Shown: positions 1 through 8,498, numbered from the stretch's first letter. The stretch is DNA of 64,000 bases from Alkaliphilus peptidifermentans DSM 18978 (GCF_900101495.1 NZ_FMUS01000011.1:1-64000), one strand, 5' to 3'. Translations and numbers: made by a program. Notes: generated by a model not told the origin, from the sequence alone.

Positions 1-248
1 GCAATTTCCTCCTTGAGATCCTTATTTTCTTTCTCTAGTCTTTTTTGCTCTGCATCTGCTGGTCGAAGTTTACCTTTCCCTGGGAAGGCATCTTCTCCAT
101 GAAGGCTATACTGTTTTACCCATCTTCTAATACTTGTAGGGGTAACGCCAATATCTTTGGCTACATCAGTTGGTTTTTTGCCTAATTCTGTAACAAGCTT
201 TACTATTTCTTTCTTATAATCTTCAGTGAATTTATTTTTATTACTCAT
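1..248 (-). CDS. IS3-family transposase OrfA (partial, runs off window)
   Basis: The frame starts ATG at 248 (MSNKNKFTEDYKKEIVKLV) and runs to the window edge without a stop. It contains the N-terminal helix-turn-helix of the IS3 OrfA family, with the pattern K-P-T-D-V-A-K-D-I-G-V-T-P-T-S-I-R-R-W, followed by a Glu/Lys-rich stretch that begins the leucine-zipper region. OrfA supplies DNA binding and is normally joined to the OrfB DDE catalytic subunit by -1 frameshifting. OrfB would lie upstream of position 1 and cannot be seen. Confidence 0.85.
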   Translation of the reverse strand, partial: MSNKNKFTEDYKKEIVKLVTELGKKPTDVAKDIGVTPTSIRRWVKQYSLHGEDAFPGKGKLRPADAEQKRLEKENKDLKEEI

Positions 249-314
249 AGCTGTAACACGTCCTTTCTAGGTTTATTATAGCAACCTTTATACGTGTCCA
301 GCAAATCTAATACA
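1..314 (-). mobile_element. IS3-family insertion sequence, one end (element continues outside window)
   Basis: The stretch holds the start of an IS3-type transposase OrfA gene and a terminal sequence reading TGTATTAGATTTGCTGGACA on the minus strand, with the TG start and GCTGGACA typical of IS3/IS150-group ends. The element stops at about 314, where a truncated ABC-transporter ATPase reading frame begins. The other end, OrfB and the target duplication are not in the window. Confidence 0.8.
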
Positions 315-407
315 CTCTAAACTTATACCGTCTAATGCTTTAACTTCCTTTGCTCCCTTATAGGCATTATATATCTTTGTTAAATTATTTACCCTCAAAA
401 TCTCCAT
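315..407 (-). pseudogene. BceA-type ABC transporter ATPase, 5' fragment interrupted by IS element
   Basis: ATG at 407 is preceded by a strong GAGGGGG ribosome site. The 31 readable codons (MEILRVNNLTKIYNAYKGA..., then VKALDGISLE) match the N-terminus of BceA/LolD-like ATPases just before the Walker A loop. The frame then enters the IS end and stops. It lies downstream of bceR-bceS in the same direction, the usual place for the bceAB genes of antimicrobial-peptide detoxification modules. No Walker motif remains in the window; the rest may survive beyond the IS. Confidence 0.75.
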
Positions 408-474
408 ATTATATCCCCCTCATGTACTAAGAATACAGCATCTCTTATTTGTATATTATATATTCTTAGTATAA

Positions 475-508
475 AAGGAAATCCACAATCTTTAAATGGA
501 TTTCCCTT
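475..508 (-). terminator. Intrinsic terminator after bceS
   Basis: Inverted repeat GGAAATCCA (477-485) / TGGATTTCC (497-505), followed on the minus strand by TTTTAT. It separates the bceR-bceS operon from the interrupted bceA-like gene. Confidence 0.65.
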
Positions 509-556
509 ACATAACCTTACATTTTGGAAAGGTTTTTTATTAAATTATATAATACC

Positions 557-1558
557 CTACTTGTTAAATATAATCTTAACTTGTGTTCCAACACCAATCA
601 CTGACTCTATTTCAACACTATGTCCAAGTTTTTTTGCTATAATCTTTACCATATAAAGCCCAATACCCGTTGAACTTCTTTCTATTCTACCATTACTTCC
701 AGTGAAAAATGGTTCAAATACTCTTGATAGGTCTTCTTTAGTTATTCCAATACCTTCATCCTTAATAAATAGTCCAACTGTGTCACTGTTATTTACTTCA
801 TATACTTCTATCTTACTACCTTTTTTATTATTTGAATATTTTATAGCATTAGACAGTATTTGTTCTAACATGTATCCACACCATTTTTTATCAGTGTAGA
901 CATAAGTGTCCTCATCTATGTCCACTTTAGGAAATACTCTTTTATAAATATAGTCTCTTTTCTTCCCATTGACTACATCATTAACCAGTTCTCTTAAATT
1001 ACAAGAACTTAAAACATAGTCCCTTGAGAAGTCCTCTAATCGGAGTACAGTTAAAGCTTCTTCCAAATTCTTTTTAAGTAAATTGTTTTCTTCTTTTATA
1101 TCATTAATCTGTTTATCATCCTTAGTATGTGAACTGCTCTTTTCACAGGCTAGATCTATTACAGTTATGGAAGTTTTCATATTATGAATCCATTGGGAAA
1201 ATAAATTATCTCTATCACTTATAAATTGCTTTAATGTATGAATCTCCTTAAGATAATTCTTGTGGATATGGCTTATTGTATCTAATATTTCTTCCTCGCT
1301 AGAATTATCACTTAAATTATCATAATCAGGGCTTACTTTACTCTCTTTTAATTTTTCTATAAACCCCCTATATCTTACAGTGACAATAATAAAATATACT
1401 AGTATTACAAATCCGCTTAACCTAAGGGGATATACAACTTCACTATTTTCGTATAGAAGATTATAAAATACTAACATAATAAGAGTATTCATTAACAGCG
1501 CAATTAACTCAACACTTTTAACTCTTAGTACCTTAACTATCAACTCTACTAAAGACAT
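557..1558 (-). CDS. bceS: BceS-like intramembrane-sensing histidine kinase
   Basis: 333 aa. Two transmembrane helices near residues 15-35 and 42-62 are joined by only a few extracytoplasmic residues, the hallmark of intramembrane-sensing (BceS/VraS-type) kinases that receive their signal through a partner ABC transporter. The H-box is Q-W-I-H-N-M-K-T near residue 125; N-box and G-boxes follow (NAIKYS, DEGIGI, STGIGLYMV). The ATG at 1558 lies inside the end of the upstream regulator gene (26-bp overlap), so translation is coupled. The expected partner transporter is interrupted by an IS element downstream, so signalling may be cut off unless another BceAB substitutes. Confidence 0.85.
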   Translation of the reverse strand: MSLVELIVKVLRVKSVELIALLMNTLIMLVFYNLLYENSEVVYPLRLSGFVILVYFIIVTVRYRGFIEKLKESKVSPDYDNLSDNSSEEEILDTISHIHKNYLKEIHTLKQFISDRDNLFSQWIHNMKTSITVIDLACEKSSSHTKDDKQINDIKEENNLLKKNLEEALTVLRLEDFSRDYVLSSCNLRELVNDVVNGKKRDYIYKRVFPKVDIDEDTYVYTDKKWCGYMLEQILSNAIKYSNNKKGSKIEVYEVNNSDTVGLFIKDEGIGITKEDLSRVFEPFFTGSNGRIERSSTGIGLYMVKIIAKKLGHSVEIESVIGVGTQVKIIFNK

Positions 1559-2222
1559 AGCCTACTCCTCTTTTTGTTATAATTGCATTATGAACTCCTA
1601 GGTTGCTTAACTTCTTCTTTACTCTAGTCATATTAACTGTCAAAGTATTATCATCGATAAAGTTAGTATCATCCCATAGGGCCTCTAAGAGATCTTCCCT
1701 AGTAATAATTTTTCCAACGTTGTTTAGTAGCATATTTAGTATTCTATACTCATTTTTTGTAAGATCTATAATCTTATCTTGATAATTTAGCTTCATACTA
1801 TCATGGATTATAGATAACCCACCTTGATATTCTTCCTCTGCTTCACTATATTTACTTACTCTTCTTAATAGGGCATTTATTTTGGCGAGTAAAATCCCTA
1901 TACTAAAGGGCTTTGTTACATAATCATCGGCTCCAATCTCCATTCCCCTTATCTGCTGGCCTTCATCGCTTCTAGCTGATAGTATTATTACTGGGATATT
2001 ATATAATTTTCTTATAAGCTTTAAGAAGTAAAATCCATCAAAGCTAGGTAAATTAATATCTAGTACTATTAAATCAGGATTGACTTCCTCTACTTTATCC
2101 ATTACATTATCAAAATCATCAATTCCTGAAACACTATACCCATAGGCTTCTAAATACTCACTAACATATTCTTTTAGTTTTATATCATCTTCTATCAATA
2201 AAATTTTCATAATTCCTCCCAA
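1533..2222 (-). CDS. bceR: BceR-like OmpR-family response regulator
   Basis: 229 aa. The receiver domain covers about residues 5-118 with acidic pocket E-D-D, phospho-acceptor in LIVLDINLPSFDGF, Thr/Ser switch (ILSARS) and Lys in YVTKPF. The winged-helix domain follows (about 135-225), ending RGVGYVFS. The first ATG (MGGIMKILLIEDD) has only part of a Shine-Dalgarno; the internal ATG at MKILLIEDD, preceded by GGGAGGAATT, is the likelier start (about 2210). First gene of the bceRS pair; expected to activate transcription of the bceAB-type transporter. Confidence 0.85.
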   Translation of the reverse strand: MGGIMKILLIEDDIKLKEYVSEYLEAYGYSVSGIDDFDNVMDKVEEVNPDLIVLDINLPSFDGFYFLKLIRKLYNIPVIILSARSDEGQQIRGMEIGADDYVTKPFSIGILLAKINALLRRVSKYSEAEEEYQGGLSIIHDSMKLNYQDKIIDLTKNEYRILNMLLNNVGKIITREDLLEALWDDTNFIDDNTLTVNMTRVKKKLSNLGVHNAIITKRGVGYVFSRVDS

Positions 2223-2349
2223 ATTATCTAACTCAACAATAGTTTTATGATTGTAAATATAAATAAAATAAACGAAATTAGAGTCTTTCCAATATCAGAA
2301 CATATGGATATTATTAGTAAACTAATTACTATGATAGGGTTTAGCAGCC

Positions 2350-2846
2350 TTAATAATTTTCTCGTAAATATACTCCATTACCATTCCATATATTTGTATC
2401 AAATTCCTTCTTTTCTAGCAGGTTTACTGGTATCTTATTTATTTTTATAAAGCCTGGTTTGATATCGGTTCCATCAATTCCTTCAATATACTCTTTCTGC
2501 CAAATATGTACAATTCCATCAATATCATTATCTCTGATTTCTTTACTAACTCCTCTTCCATAAAAAGACCCTGTATTAGTAACAATATTTAATCCAGATT
2601 GCAATGAACACTCCTTAAGGATTCTAACCGCTCTTCCTTCCCCTGGTGGTGTGGAGTCTACTAAAGAATCGCATCCTACCTCTTTCATCTTTATTAGATA
2701 TGGAACCATTCTTTTTAAAATGTTTTTCTTATCATAATTTGTAGTCTCTATATGATCAGCGCCACTACTGTCACATATAATATGTTCATGCATCAGTGTT
2801 TTTCACATTTTATTGGCTTTTATTGCTCCTGTAACTGTACTTATCA
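2350..2846 (-). pseudogene. Phosphotriesterase-family (PTE-like) hydrolase, truncated, in-frame stop
   Basis: A strong ribosome site (GGAGGTGAG, about 2853-2861) precedes ATG 2846 (MISTVTGAIKANKM), then a TGA at 2802-2804 stands where the family has Gly in G-x-T-L-M-H-E-H. After it the frame reads LMHEHIICD, STPPGEGR and NIVTNTGSFY, typical of the metal-dependent phosphotriesterase-related TIM-barrel family; HEH supplies two metal ligands. Similarity ends after KPGFIKI, about half-way through a normal ~320-aa protein. Nonsense mutation plus 3' loss make it non-functional. Confidence 0.7.
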
Positions 2847-2920
2847 TTTTAACTCACCTCCGTTATTAAGTGTCATGTTAGAGTCACGGTAGACACGCCG
2901 GTTACCCGTCGCACCCCGCA

Positions 2921-3145
2921 GTCGAGTAAGCCAAAGGAATCTCCCCCTTAACTTCTCAGAGAACGGGACTTGAAAGACTCCCTTCATCCGGCTCTTATCA
3001 TTCAACTCATTTTAATATTCCTGTTATGGTATTGCCAGTGTGCAAATAAATTTGGCTCTCTTTTCTTCACTTCAGATAGCCATTTTTCTGCTCTCTTTCT
3101 ATGTCCTCTAAATCTTTTAAATTTGCACATTGCCCATTTATTTAA
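2921..3145 (-). mobile_element. Group II intron 3' fragment (maturase C-terminus, domains V and VI)
   Basis: On the minus strand a frame from about 3145 to 3002 reads KWAMCKFKRFRGHRKRAEKW and ends KREPNLFAHWQ...KMS-stop, the X/maturase C-terminus of group II intron reverse transcriptases. Immediately downstream, 2994-2959 has the domain V pattern GAGCCGGATGAAGGG...CCCGTTCTC, and 2958-2921 folds like domain VI, ending GGCTTACTCGAC. The 5' intron and most of the RT are missing; the fragment abuts an alpha/beta-hydrolase relic. Immobile remnant. Confidence 0.8.
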
Positions 3146-3440
3146 GTTTCAGTCCAAGAGCTATGACCACAATTTTCTTATTCATAGAACTTAAATTTAT
3201 CTATTATCTTTTCTAAAGAGGCTTTAATGCCATAAGCTGGATGAGAATCATAACCCCCATGAATAGCAACTACTTCACATTTTATATCCTTTCCCATTTC
3301 ATACATAGAACCATTTTTCCTCAAAGCATGGGCTTGAGGCCACACCTTTGTAAATATTTCATAGCTATACAGACTATCATCGTTATGAATTTCTATTGGG
3401 GCATGGCTATAATAGTTGCTAACAGTCTAAAGACCTCAAA
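3146..3440 (-). pseudogene. Alpha/beta-hydrolase C-terminal remnant
   Basis: A minus-strand frame from about 3410 reads SHAPIEIHNDDSLYSYEIF, PQAHALRKNGSMYEMG and VVAIHGGYDSHPAYGIK, ending KFYE-stop at 3178. The V-A-I-H-G-x-Y-D-x-H-P acid-residue region and, one frame over, N-C-G-H-S-S-W-T-E (catalytic His region) mark the C-terminal third of an alpha/beta hydrolase. There is no nucleophile elbow or start, and there is a frameshift. It lies directly downstream of the MFS gene and is fused to intron debris. Confidence 0.65.
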
Positions 3441-3499
3441 ATGCACTAATTCTATATTTTATCTTAAACAACCTTTCAAATGTATTTTTTATAAATAAT

Positions 3500-4759
3500 C
3501 TAAGTACTAATTAATTCTGTACCATACACATCTTCCGTAGCATTAATAAGAAATATCAATACTCCTATTGCATACACTACACTAAGTATTCCAAGGACTG
3601 AAAACACTGAAACTTTGTCTAATAAAAATCCAAATACAGCTTGTCCTAGAGGTATTCCCAAACCGAAAATAAACTGTGTAGTAGCTAAGACCCTAGAACG
3701 CATATTATTGGGAATCATTCTTTGGAGATTAGTCTCAACTGGAGTATCATAAATTATATCTATACCTCCCATTATCGCTAATACTAACCCAACTAAAATC
3801 ATATAACTCAAAATAAACTCCTTGAAGTATTTAATTGCAAAGGGTGAAACAATCAATGTGAATATTATTACAATAATAATACTTGAGAATAAACCTAATC
3901 TTATAATAGATCTTTCCTTCAAATTAGATAATAAAGTTCCTATAGCAATACTTCCTATGAACATTCCTACAACGTAAGATGATTGCAATATAGAAAACTG
4001 ATAATCTGAAAATTTTATTACCTCCTTAAGTACAAATGGAATTACAACCGAAATTAGAGGAATAATTAGTGTACTGGAAAAAGTATAAAGGTAGCATATT
4101 TGCTTTATTCCTTCATTTCTTTTAATAAATCTAAACCCTTCTAGAAACTTTTCATATGAGTTGATAATTGAAACATTCTCTTCTACCTTACTCCTATTAT
4201 ATTTTATAAAACATTCACTTAACCCTGATAATATAAAGGATATTCCATTAATCAAAAATACAATTTTTATTCCTCCTAAACCATATATAATGGCTCCTAA
4301 TATAGGCGCCATCACTTGAGTAAAATTTTCTATACCCTTTATTGTAGCATTTGATTTTGCTAATTCTTTATCTGCTACTAACTCTGGAATCATCGCTCTT
4401 GTAGCACATCTAAATATAATACTAAGCATCGACAGTATTGCTTGAACTATAAAAATAATAATCATATTTGTGTGTCCTAACATCGTTAATATAAACAAAG
4501 TCAATACTAAAATACCATTTGCCAAATCAGTAACCACCATAATATATTTTCTATTCCATACATCTCCTATTACCCCGCTTATAGGTAGTAGAATTAACCG
4601 GGGAATTGTACTCATTAAACCTAATATCCCAACCATTGTACCTGACTTAGTTATATCTAGAATATAAAGTATTATTGCTATGTCCTGAATACCACTTCCT
4701 ATTATTGATATAAATCTCCCCATTGTATAAAGAGTAAAATTTCTATTATTAAAAATCAT
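3500..4759 (-). CDS. MFS drug-exporter-like transporter
   Basis: 419 aa, about 12 membrane helices. Short cytoplasmic N-terminus (NNRNFTLYTMGRFIS), then the MFS loop 2-3 signature G-V-I-G-D-V-W-N-R-K-Y (about residues 60-70). The family resembles MefA/tetracycline-type proton-driven efflux proteins. Its ATG is 80 bp from the end of the upstream long ArsR-family gene, same strand, so it is probably that regulator's target. Related exporters occur at 38526 and 61846, each with a different regulator. Substrate cannot be inferred. Confidence 0.8.
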   Translation of the reverse strand: MIFNNRNFTLYTMGRFISIIGSGIQDIAIILYILDITKSGTMVGILGLMSTIPRLILLPISGVIGDVWNRKYIMVVTDLANGILVLTLFILTMLGHTNMIIIFIVQAILSMLSIIFRCATRAMIPELVADKELAKSNATIKGIENFTQVMAPILGAIIYGLGGIKIVFLINGISFILSGLSECFIKYNRSKVEENVSIINSYEKFLEGFRFIKRNEGIKQICYLYTFSSTLIIPLISVVIPFVLKEVIKFSDYQFSILQSSYVVGMFIGSIAIGTLLSNLKERSIIRLGLFSSIIIVIIFTLIVSPFAIKYFKEFILSYMILVGLVLAIMGGIDIIYDTPVETNLQRMIPNNMRSRVLATTQFIFGLGIPLGQAVFGFLLDKVSVFSVLGILSVVYAIGVLIFLINATEDVYGTELIST

Positions 4760-4839
4760 AAATGTCCCTCTATTCTTTTTGTTTTATAGCAATTTAATCA
4801 ATTAACATTCAATAACTATCGAACGTTATGATAAAAAAA

Positions 4840-5919
4840 TTATATAATTAGTTTATCTATAGAAGAATTAATTACTTTTCTTAATTCTTCTTTATCTAAT
4901 GAAAAATAAGTTTTATTGTCTTCTTTTGTATTTATAATAAGATTATGAAATATTAGCATTGATGTATGATAGGATATATTTGAATTTGATAATTCTAATT
5001 CTTGTGCTATCTCTCTTCCATACATGCTTTTCTTTGATAATAGCTTAATAATATTTAATCTAGTTTCATCAGCCAGGGCTTTAAATATTTGGACATTTGA
5101 CAGCAAGTCATGTTTTCCTTTAACAAAGATATCTTGATATCTATATCCAATTAAAAATATGTAATCATTCTCATCATTACTTGAGGACATACTTCCAAAT
5201 TCATAGCTATATGATAGTATTAATATTACCCTCCTGAAATTCTTTAACTTATTAGGTTTTATATTAAATAGTAATTCTAAGTACTCATTACCGTATTTAG
5301 CTAATGTATTTTTAATTTCTTTAGTGTTTTTATATAATACCACTTTAATTTTTTCCTCTTCATAAACATATATGTTTTCATAAAACCATGTTAGTAATTC
5401 AATTAATTCTCTCTTCATTTTTTCAGGATCCACAAAAAATTGAAGAAGATCCCATTTTTGTTTTGAAGGTATTGATATCTTATCATTTATATATGCTGTT
5501 GCTTTTTTATAGTTATTAATTAATTCCTGCACTAAATCAGTAGATACTAATCCATCCTTTGGCCCATATCCAGTATCAATAAAATTTTTCAACATATCAG
5601 TTGGAGGTATTGATTTTAATACATTAATAAACTCTTCAATAGAATTTATTTTATAATCAACAATATAAGGAATTAAACACATACCATAATAAGTTTCTGA
5701 GTCAAAAAAGACACTCATTTTTGTCATAACTTCCTCAGAAATTTTCTTTTTACTTCTCCTTGTCCAATCTATTATATCTTCATTTAATTTAAAATTCATT
5801 ACTAAATCTTTATATTCACTTATATTATCAATCATTTTCTCATTATTGTTCAATCTGTATAAACTTGCTAAGAAATCATAGGTCAAATTATTATGTACTT
5901 CTATATTATCAATTATCAT
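4840..5919 (-). CDS. Long ArsR-family winged-helix regulator
   Basis: 359 aa. The last 90 residues form the ArsR winged helix: ALADETRLNIIKLLSKKSMY, then GREIAQELELSNSNISYHTS, where the A-L-A-D-x-T-R-L motif and recognition helix are clear. About 260 N-terminal residues form a separate mostly alpha-helical domain, presumably for effector sensing, absent in classical ~110-aa ArsR proteins. No metal-binding CxC is visible. The gene lies 80 bp upstream of an MFS exporter on the same strand, implying it controls that exporter. A 323-aa relative at 35505 is paired with an ABC exporter. Confidence 0.75.
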   Translation of the reverse strand: MIIDNIEVHNNLTYDFLASLYRLNNNEKMIDNISEYKDLVMNFKLNEDIIDWTRRSKKKISEEVMTKMSVFFDSETYYGMCLIPYIVDYKINSIEEFINVLKSIPPTDMLKNFIDTGYGPKDGLVSTDLVQELINNYKKATAYINDKISIPSKQKWDLLQFFVDPEKMKRELIELLTWFYENIYVYEEEKIKVVLYKNTKEIKNTLAKYGNEYLELLFNIKPNKLKNFRRVILILSYSYEFGSMSSSNDENDYIFLIGYRYQDIFVKGKHDLLSNVQIFKALADETRLNIIKLLSKKSMYGREIAQELELSNSNISYHTSMLIFHNLIINTKEDNKTYFSLDKEELRKVINSSIDKLII

Positions 5920-6010
5920 AAATTTACCACCGTTCTATATATTTTGATTTTATTATATTTCAAGTTATATCGAATGTCAAGTAATGTTATATGATTTGCA
6001 TTATTTATAT

Positions 6011-6040
6011 AAAACCACGGTTATTTATGATCGGTTCTCC
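6011..6040 (-). repeat. Degenerate rlmH-end repeat (copy A)
   Basis: The minus strand reads GGAGAACCG, then ATCATAAATAACC, the rlmH 3'-end motif (Gly-Glu-Pro codons intact) with one base lost from CCGTATC. The AAAACC outer arm remains on the far side; the second arm is gone. Outermost and most decayed copy of the series running to rlmH. Confidence 0.6.
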
Positions 6041-6042
6041 AT

Positions 6043-6122
6043 TTATAATTCTAGATCCCACAACAATGCAATATCTACATTATCCAATGTATCCATAGGT
6101 GTATGGGAGATATTCATAACAT
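6043..6122 (-). pseudogene. M28-peptidase C-terminal remnant
   Basis: The frame reads V-M-N-I-S-H-T-P-M-D-T-L-D-N-V-D-I-A-L-L then stops. This is almost the same as the C-terminus of the intact M28 peptidase at 41160-42374 (VMNISHTPKDTIDNVDIVLL). Only about 25 codons remain, ending directly against repeat copy A. A second remnant of the same region is at 36493. Confidence 0.65.
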
Positions 6123-6215
6123 CTTAGAAAAGTATATTTCGTGTTTTGAATTTTTACCTCAACTTCAATAAGTCTGTTGGATTTATAGCTTCGCCCTGCT
6201 TAGCTTTGAATTTGA

Positions 6216-6347
6216 ACAAAGCTTATTGAAAGAATACCTTATGCAACTATTCCACCTAAAGTAGAATATGTTTTAACTAAAAGTGGACAATCGTTAGAAC
6301 CTGTTTTAACAGAATTATGTCGTTGGGGCAAAGAGTATATGTTATAA
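6216..6347 (+). pseudogene. HxlR-family regulator, 3' remnant
   Basis: A 43-codon frame reads TKLIERIPYATIPPKVEYVL and continues TKSGQSLEPVLTELCRWG to a stop at 6347. P-P-K-V-E-Y-x-L-T-x-x-G-x-S-L-x-P-[IV]-L is the conserved wing and C-terminal helix of HxlR/MarR-type regulators; the intact HxlR gene at 9005 shares it. The HTH half and start are missing. Confidence 0.65.
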
Positions 6348-6470
6348 AGATGTGCAACCTACGACTAGTGAAGCTAGTATCAGAAGTATTGCAAACAAAC
6401 ATATAATGGTAGATTATAAATCATAAAATTCATATATATCTCTTGTAACCCTGAGTTTATAGGGACATCA

Positions 6471-6515
6471 AAAAACCGCCGTCATTTATGGATACGGTTC
6501 ACCGTAACTGGCATA
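6471..6515 (-). repeat. rlmH-end / att-like repeat (copy B)
   Basis: Plus strand AAAAAACCGCC, then GTCATTTATGGATACGGTTC, then ACCGTAACTGG. Same orientation and core as the rlmH 3' end but with one inserted G in the core (breaking Y-H-K) and a decayed right arm. Confidence 0.7.
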
Positions 6516-6833
6516 ATGTAGACCTCTTTATGTTATAAATAAGTATTGGGTCAAATGAAGTCTTACTATTCTAGATGTAAACTATCATAAAATCAATACT
6601 TAAAGTTAAATTTAATAAACAAAAATGAGCCACCTAAAACAAATTAGGTAGCACATTCCGTTTAAATAATCTTCATATATACTAGTATTCCTTTTCAAAA
6701 ATTCATTCTTGCTATTGGTAAGTTTACCCCATGCAATTTTAAAGGACTTACTTTTCCAGTAAGTCCTTTAGTTCTTCTACCATAAAAAACCTCCCCTCAT
6801 AATAAACTAACTGTCTACTACAAGGGGAGCATA
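6516..6833. other. Intergenic stretch without a gene
   Basis: No coding frame recognised between repeat copies B and X. It holds two hairpins: GCCACCTAA...TTAGGTAGC near 6625-6653 and the stronger AAAGGACTTACT...AGTAAGTCCTTT at 6741-6769. A third, CTCCCCT...AGGGGAG, lies at about 6792-6831 just before the half-site. Confidence 0.5.
6741..6769 (-). terminator. Strong hairpin downstream of anti-sigma gene
   Basis: Perfect 12-bp stem AAAGGACTTACT / AGTAAGTCCTTT with a 5-nt loop. It lies about 100 bp beyond the stop of the minus-strand anti-sigma gene. The minus side continues AAAATTGC rather than a clean T-run, so termination is likely but not certain. Confidence 0.45.
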
Positions 6834-6848
6834 TCATTTATGATACGG
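6834..6848 (-). repeat. rlmH-end half-site (copy X)
   Basis: TCATTTATGATACGG is identical to the rlmH terminus; the minus strand gives CCG-TAT-CAT-AAA-TGA (P-Y-H-K-stop). The GGTTCACC side and both AAAACCGC arms are absent. It marks the far boundary of the block carrying the sigma/anti-sigma genes. Confidence 0.6.
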
Positions 6849-6871
6849 CACTTCTGTTATTATAGCCATCC

Positions 6872-7945
6872 TTACTTATTTAATAATATTGTAAATGTTT
6901 CTCCAGCTTGCTCATAATCATTACTCATCCTACCACTTTCTTCCGGCAGTTTTGCAGCATATGGAGTTAAGGTAATTGAAGTAATTTCATCAGAAAAGTC
7001 TTTATAAAAATTCTCATATTTAAATACTAAATCTTCATTTGATTGCCTACTTAAATAGAAGTTTATTTCATTTCCTAAATTATCATGTCCTCTTAAATCT
7101 AATTGATAAAAACTTTTAGATTCGCCTTCTACTTTTCCTTCTATCTTTTGACTTACAGAATTGTATCTAAATTCTTCTAAGCGGTAGGTTTTATTAGCTA
7201 TTTCGAAGGAATAATCTAATGGAAGTACATGAGTATCTTTCATTAACTCACTACCATCTGCTGTAAATTCAAAAATCCACTTTCCTTTCACTTTCCCTTC
7301 TACCACATTATCATTTTGAATAGTAAAGTAATTCAACTCATTAAAGGCAATTTTTATATCTAGATTTTCTTTAGTATCAATATCTTTAATAACAATATAA
7401 TCAATTTGGGTAAATATCGTTTCAGTGTCGTCAACTTTTCCATATGAACCTGTGCCACCCCAAGGTCCAATCTTTTTTCCATTAATAAAAATGTTATAAT
7501 CCAAACTAAACCCCTCTACAGGCCTATTTGTGTTTACTACTGTACAAATAATCAACTCATCTTTATCAATAATGACATCAGTTAATTTTATTTCTACCCC
7601 TTTATCCTCTATTACTTTGTTAACTACATTGCTATAAATCTCCACATCTCTTTCAACACCTAACGCTCTACCAATAGAATAAGATATTTCTGAAATCATT
7701 GATTGGGTGCTGGCATAAACTTCTCTTCCAGAACTTGTTTGACTAAAAATTCCTATAGTTAATACTAAGGCTGCTGCAATGCTTCCAAATTTCTTAGCCT
7801 TGTGTTTTTTTCTCTTGTTTTTAAAATTATTTTTTATAGTATTTTTTAAATATTTCTTTTCTATATCTGTAAGGTCTTGCTTTTCATAGTCATTAATATC
7901 AAAATCCATTTCATTCAATAGCTCATATATATTAGTATCCTTCAC
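6872..7945 (-). CDS. Membrane anti-sigma factor, DUF4179-type
   Basis: 357 aa from GTG 7945 (V-K-D-T-N-I-Y-E-L-L), chosen because GGGAGGG lies just upstream and it overlaps the sigma gene's stop by 14 bp; a longer frame from 8053 would run far into the sigma gene. A cytoplasmic N-terminal ~60 residues (sigma binding) is followed by a very basic segment (NKRKKHKAKK), one membrane helix (SIAAALVLTIGIFSQTSS) and a ~260-aa extracytoplasmic beta-rich domain as in the DUF4179 family. Encoded with its sigma partner; predicted to hold it at the membrane until an envelope signal arrives. Confidence 0.75.
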   Translation of the reverse strand: MKDTNIYELLNEMDFDINDYEKQDLTDIEKKYLKNTIKNNFKNKRKKHKAKKFGSIAAALVLTIGIFSQTSSGREVYASTQSMISEISYSIGRALGVERDVEIYSNVVNKVIEDKGVEIKLTDVIIDKDELIICTVVNTNRPVEGFSLDYNIFINGKKIGPWGGTGSYGKVDDTETIFTQIDYIVIKDIDTKENLDIKIAFNELNYFTIQNDNVVEGKVKGKWIFEFTADGSELMKDTHVLPLDYSFEIANKTYRLEEFRYNSVSQKIEGKVEGESKSFYQLDLRGHDNLGNEINFYLSRQSNEDLVFKYENFYKDFSDEITSITLTPYAAKLPEESGRMSNDYEQAGETFTILLNK

Positions 7946-8498
7946 CTTTATACCCTCCCTGTTTATTAATCTTATCACGTAGCTTCTTCTTTCCTCTAGA
8001 AATCCTATTATAAAGAACCGATTTACTAATCCCCATATCTTGAGATAATTCATCTATGTTTTTATCTTGTAAATATAGCTTTTTAAAAATAATTTGATCC
8101 TTTTCCGATAAATTACTAAGGATTTTTTCTGTTTCCTCCCTAACTTCATTTATAAGAATTTCTCTAAGGGACTGATCTTCTACTTCAACAATTACCTCTT
8201 CCATATTTTCATTTTCTATATTCTTTAGATATTTCCTCACATAATCAATTGACTTATATCTTGCAATTCCACCTACCCAATTTTTAAAGGTAGATTTATT
8301 AGGGTTATAGTAATGAATATTTTTCCAAATAGCGAGCAAACAATCATTCATACATTCCTCATAAAATTCCATGAGGTAATAGAGGTGTTTTTTTAAAACC
8401 GTTTTTATAATCCAAGTATGGTTGTCAATAACATACTCTAAAGCTTTCTCGTTCCCCTTCTTCAACTCATCAATAAAATTTTCCTCTGTTATTTTCAA
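7932..8498 (-). CDS. ECF-type RNA polymerase sigma factor
   Basis: 188 aa, start TTG at 8498 after AAAGGAGGTG. Region 2 spans about residues 20-85 (FYEECMNDCLLAIWKNI, FKNWVGGIARYKSIDYVR), region 4 about 120-180 (LSEKDQIIFKKLYLQD, IDELSQDMGISKSVLYNRIS). Conserved pairing with a downstream overlapping membrane anti-sigma gene. Expected to direct an envelope-stress regulon and autoregulate. A second, divergent sigma/anti-sigma pair lies at 10965-12418 in the same repeat-bounded block. Confidence 0.85.
   Translation of the reverse strand: MKITEENFIDELKKGNEKALEYVIDNHTWIIKTVLKKHLYYLMEFYEECMNDCLLAIWKNIHYYNPNKSTFKNWVGGIARYKSIDYVRKYLKNIENENMEEVIVEVEDQSLREILINEVREETEKILSNLSEKDQIIFKKLYLQDKNIDELSQDMGISKSVLYNRISRGKKKLRDKINKQGGYKGEGY

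Noticed and set aside
702-899. Plus-strand ORF opposite bceS, and similar antisense ORFs over large genes
   Set aside because: Shadows of real genes on the other strand, without ribosome sites or family motifs.
2970-3498. Two plus-strand ORFs over the intron/hydrolase relics
   Set aside because: The minus-strand reading shows recognisable maturase and hydrolase sequence; the plus-strand frames are by-products.
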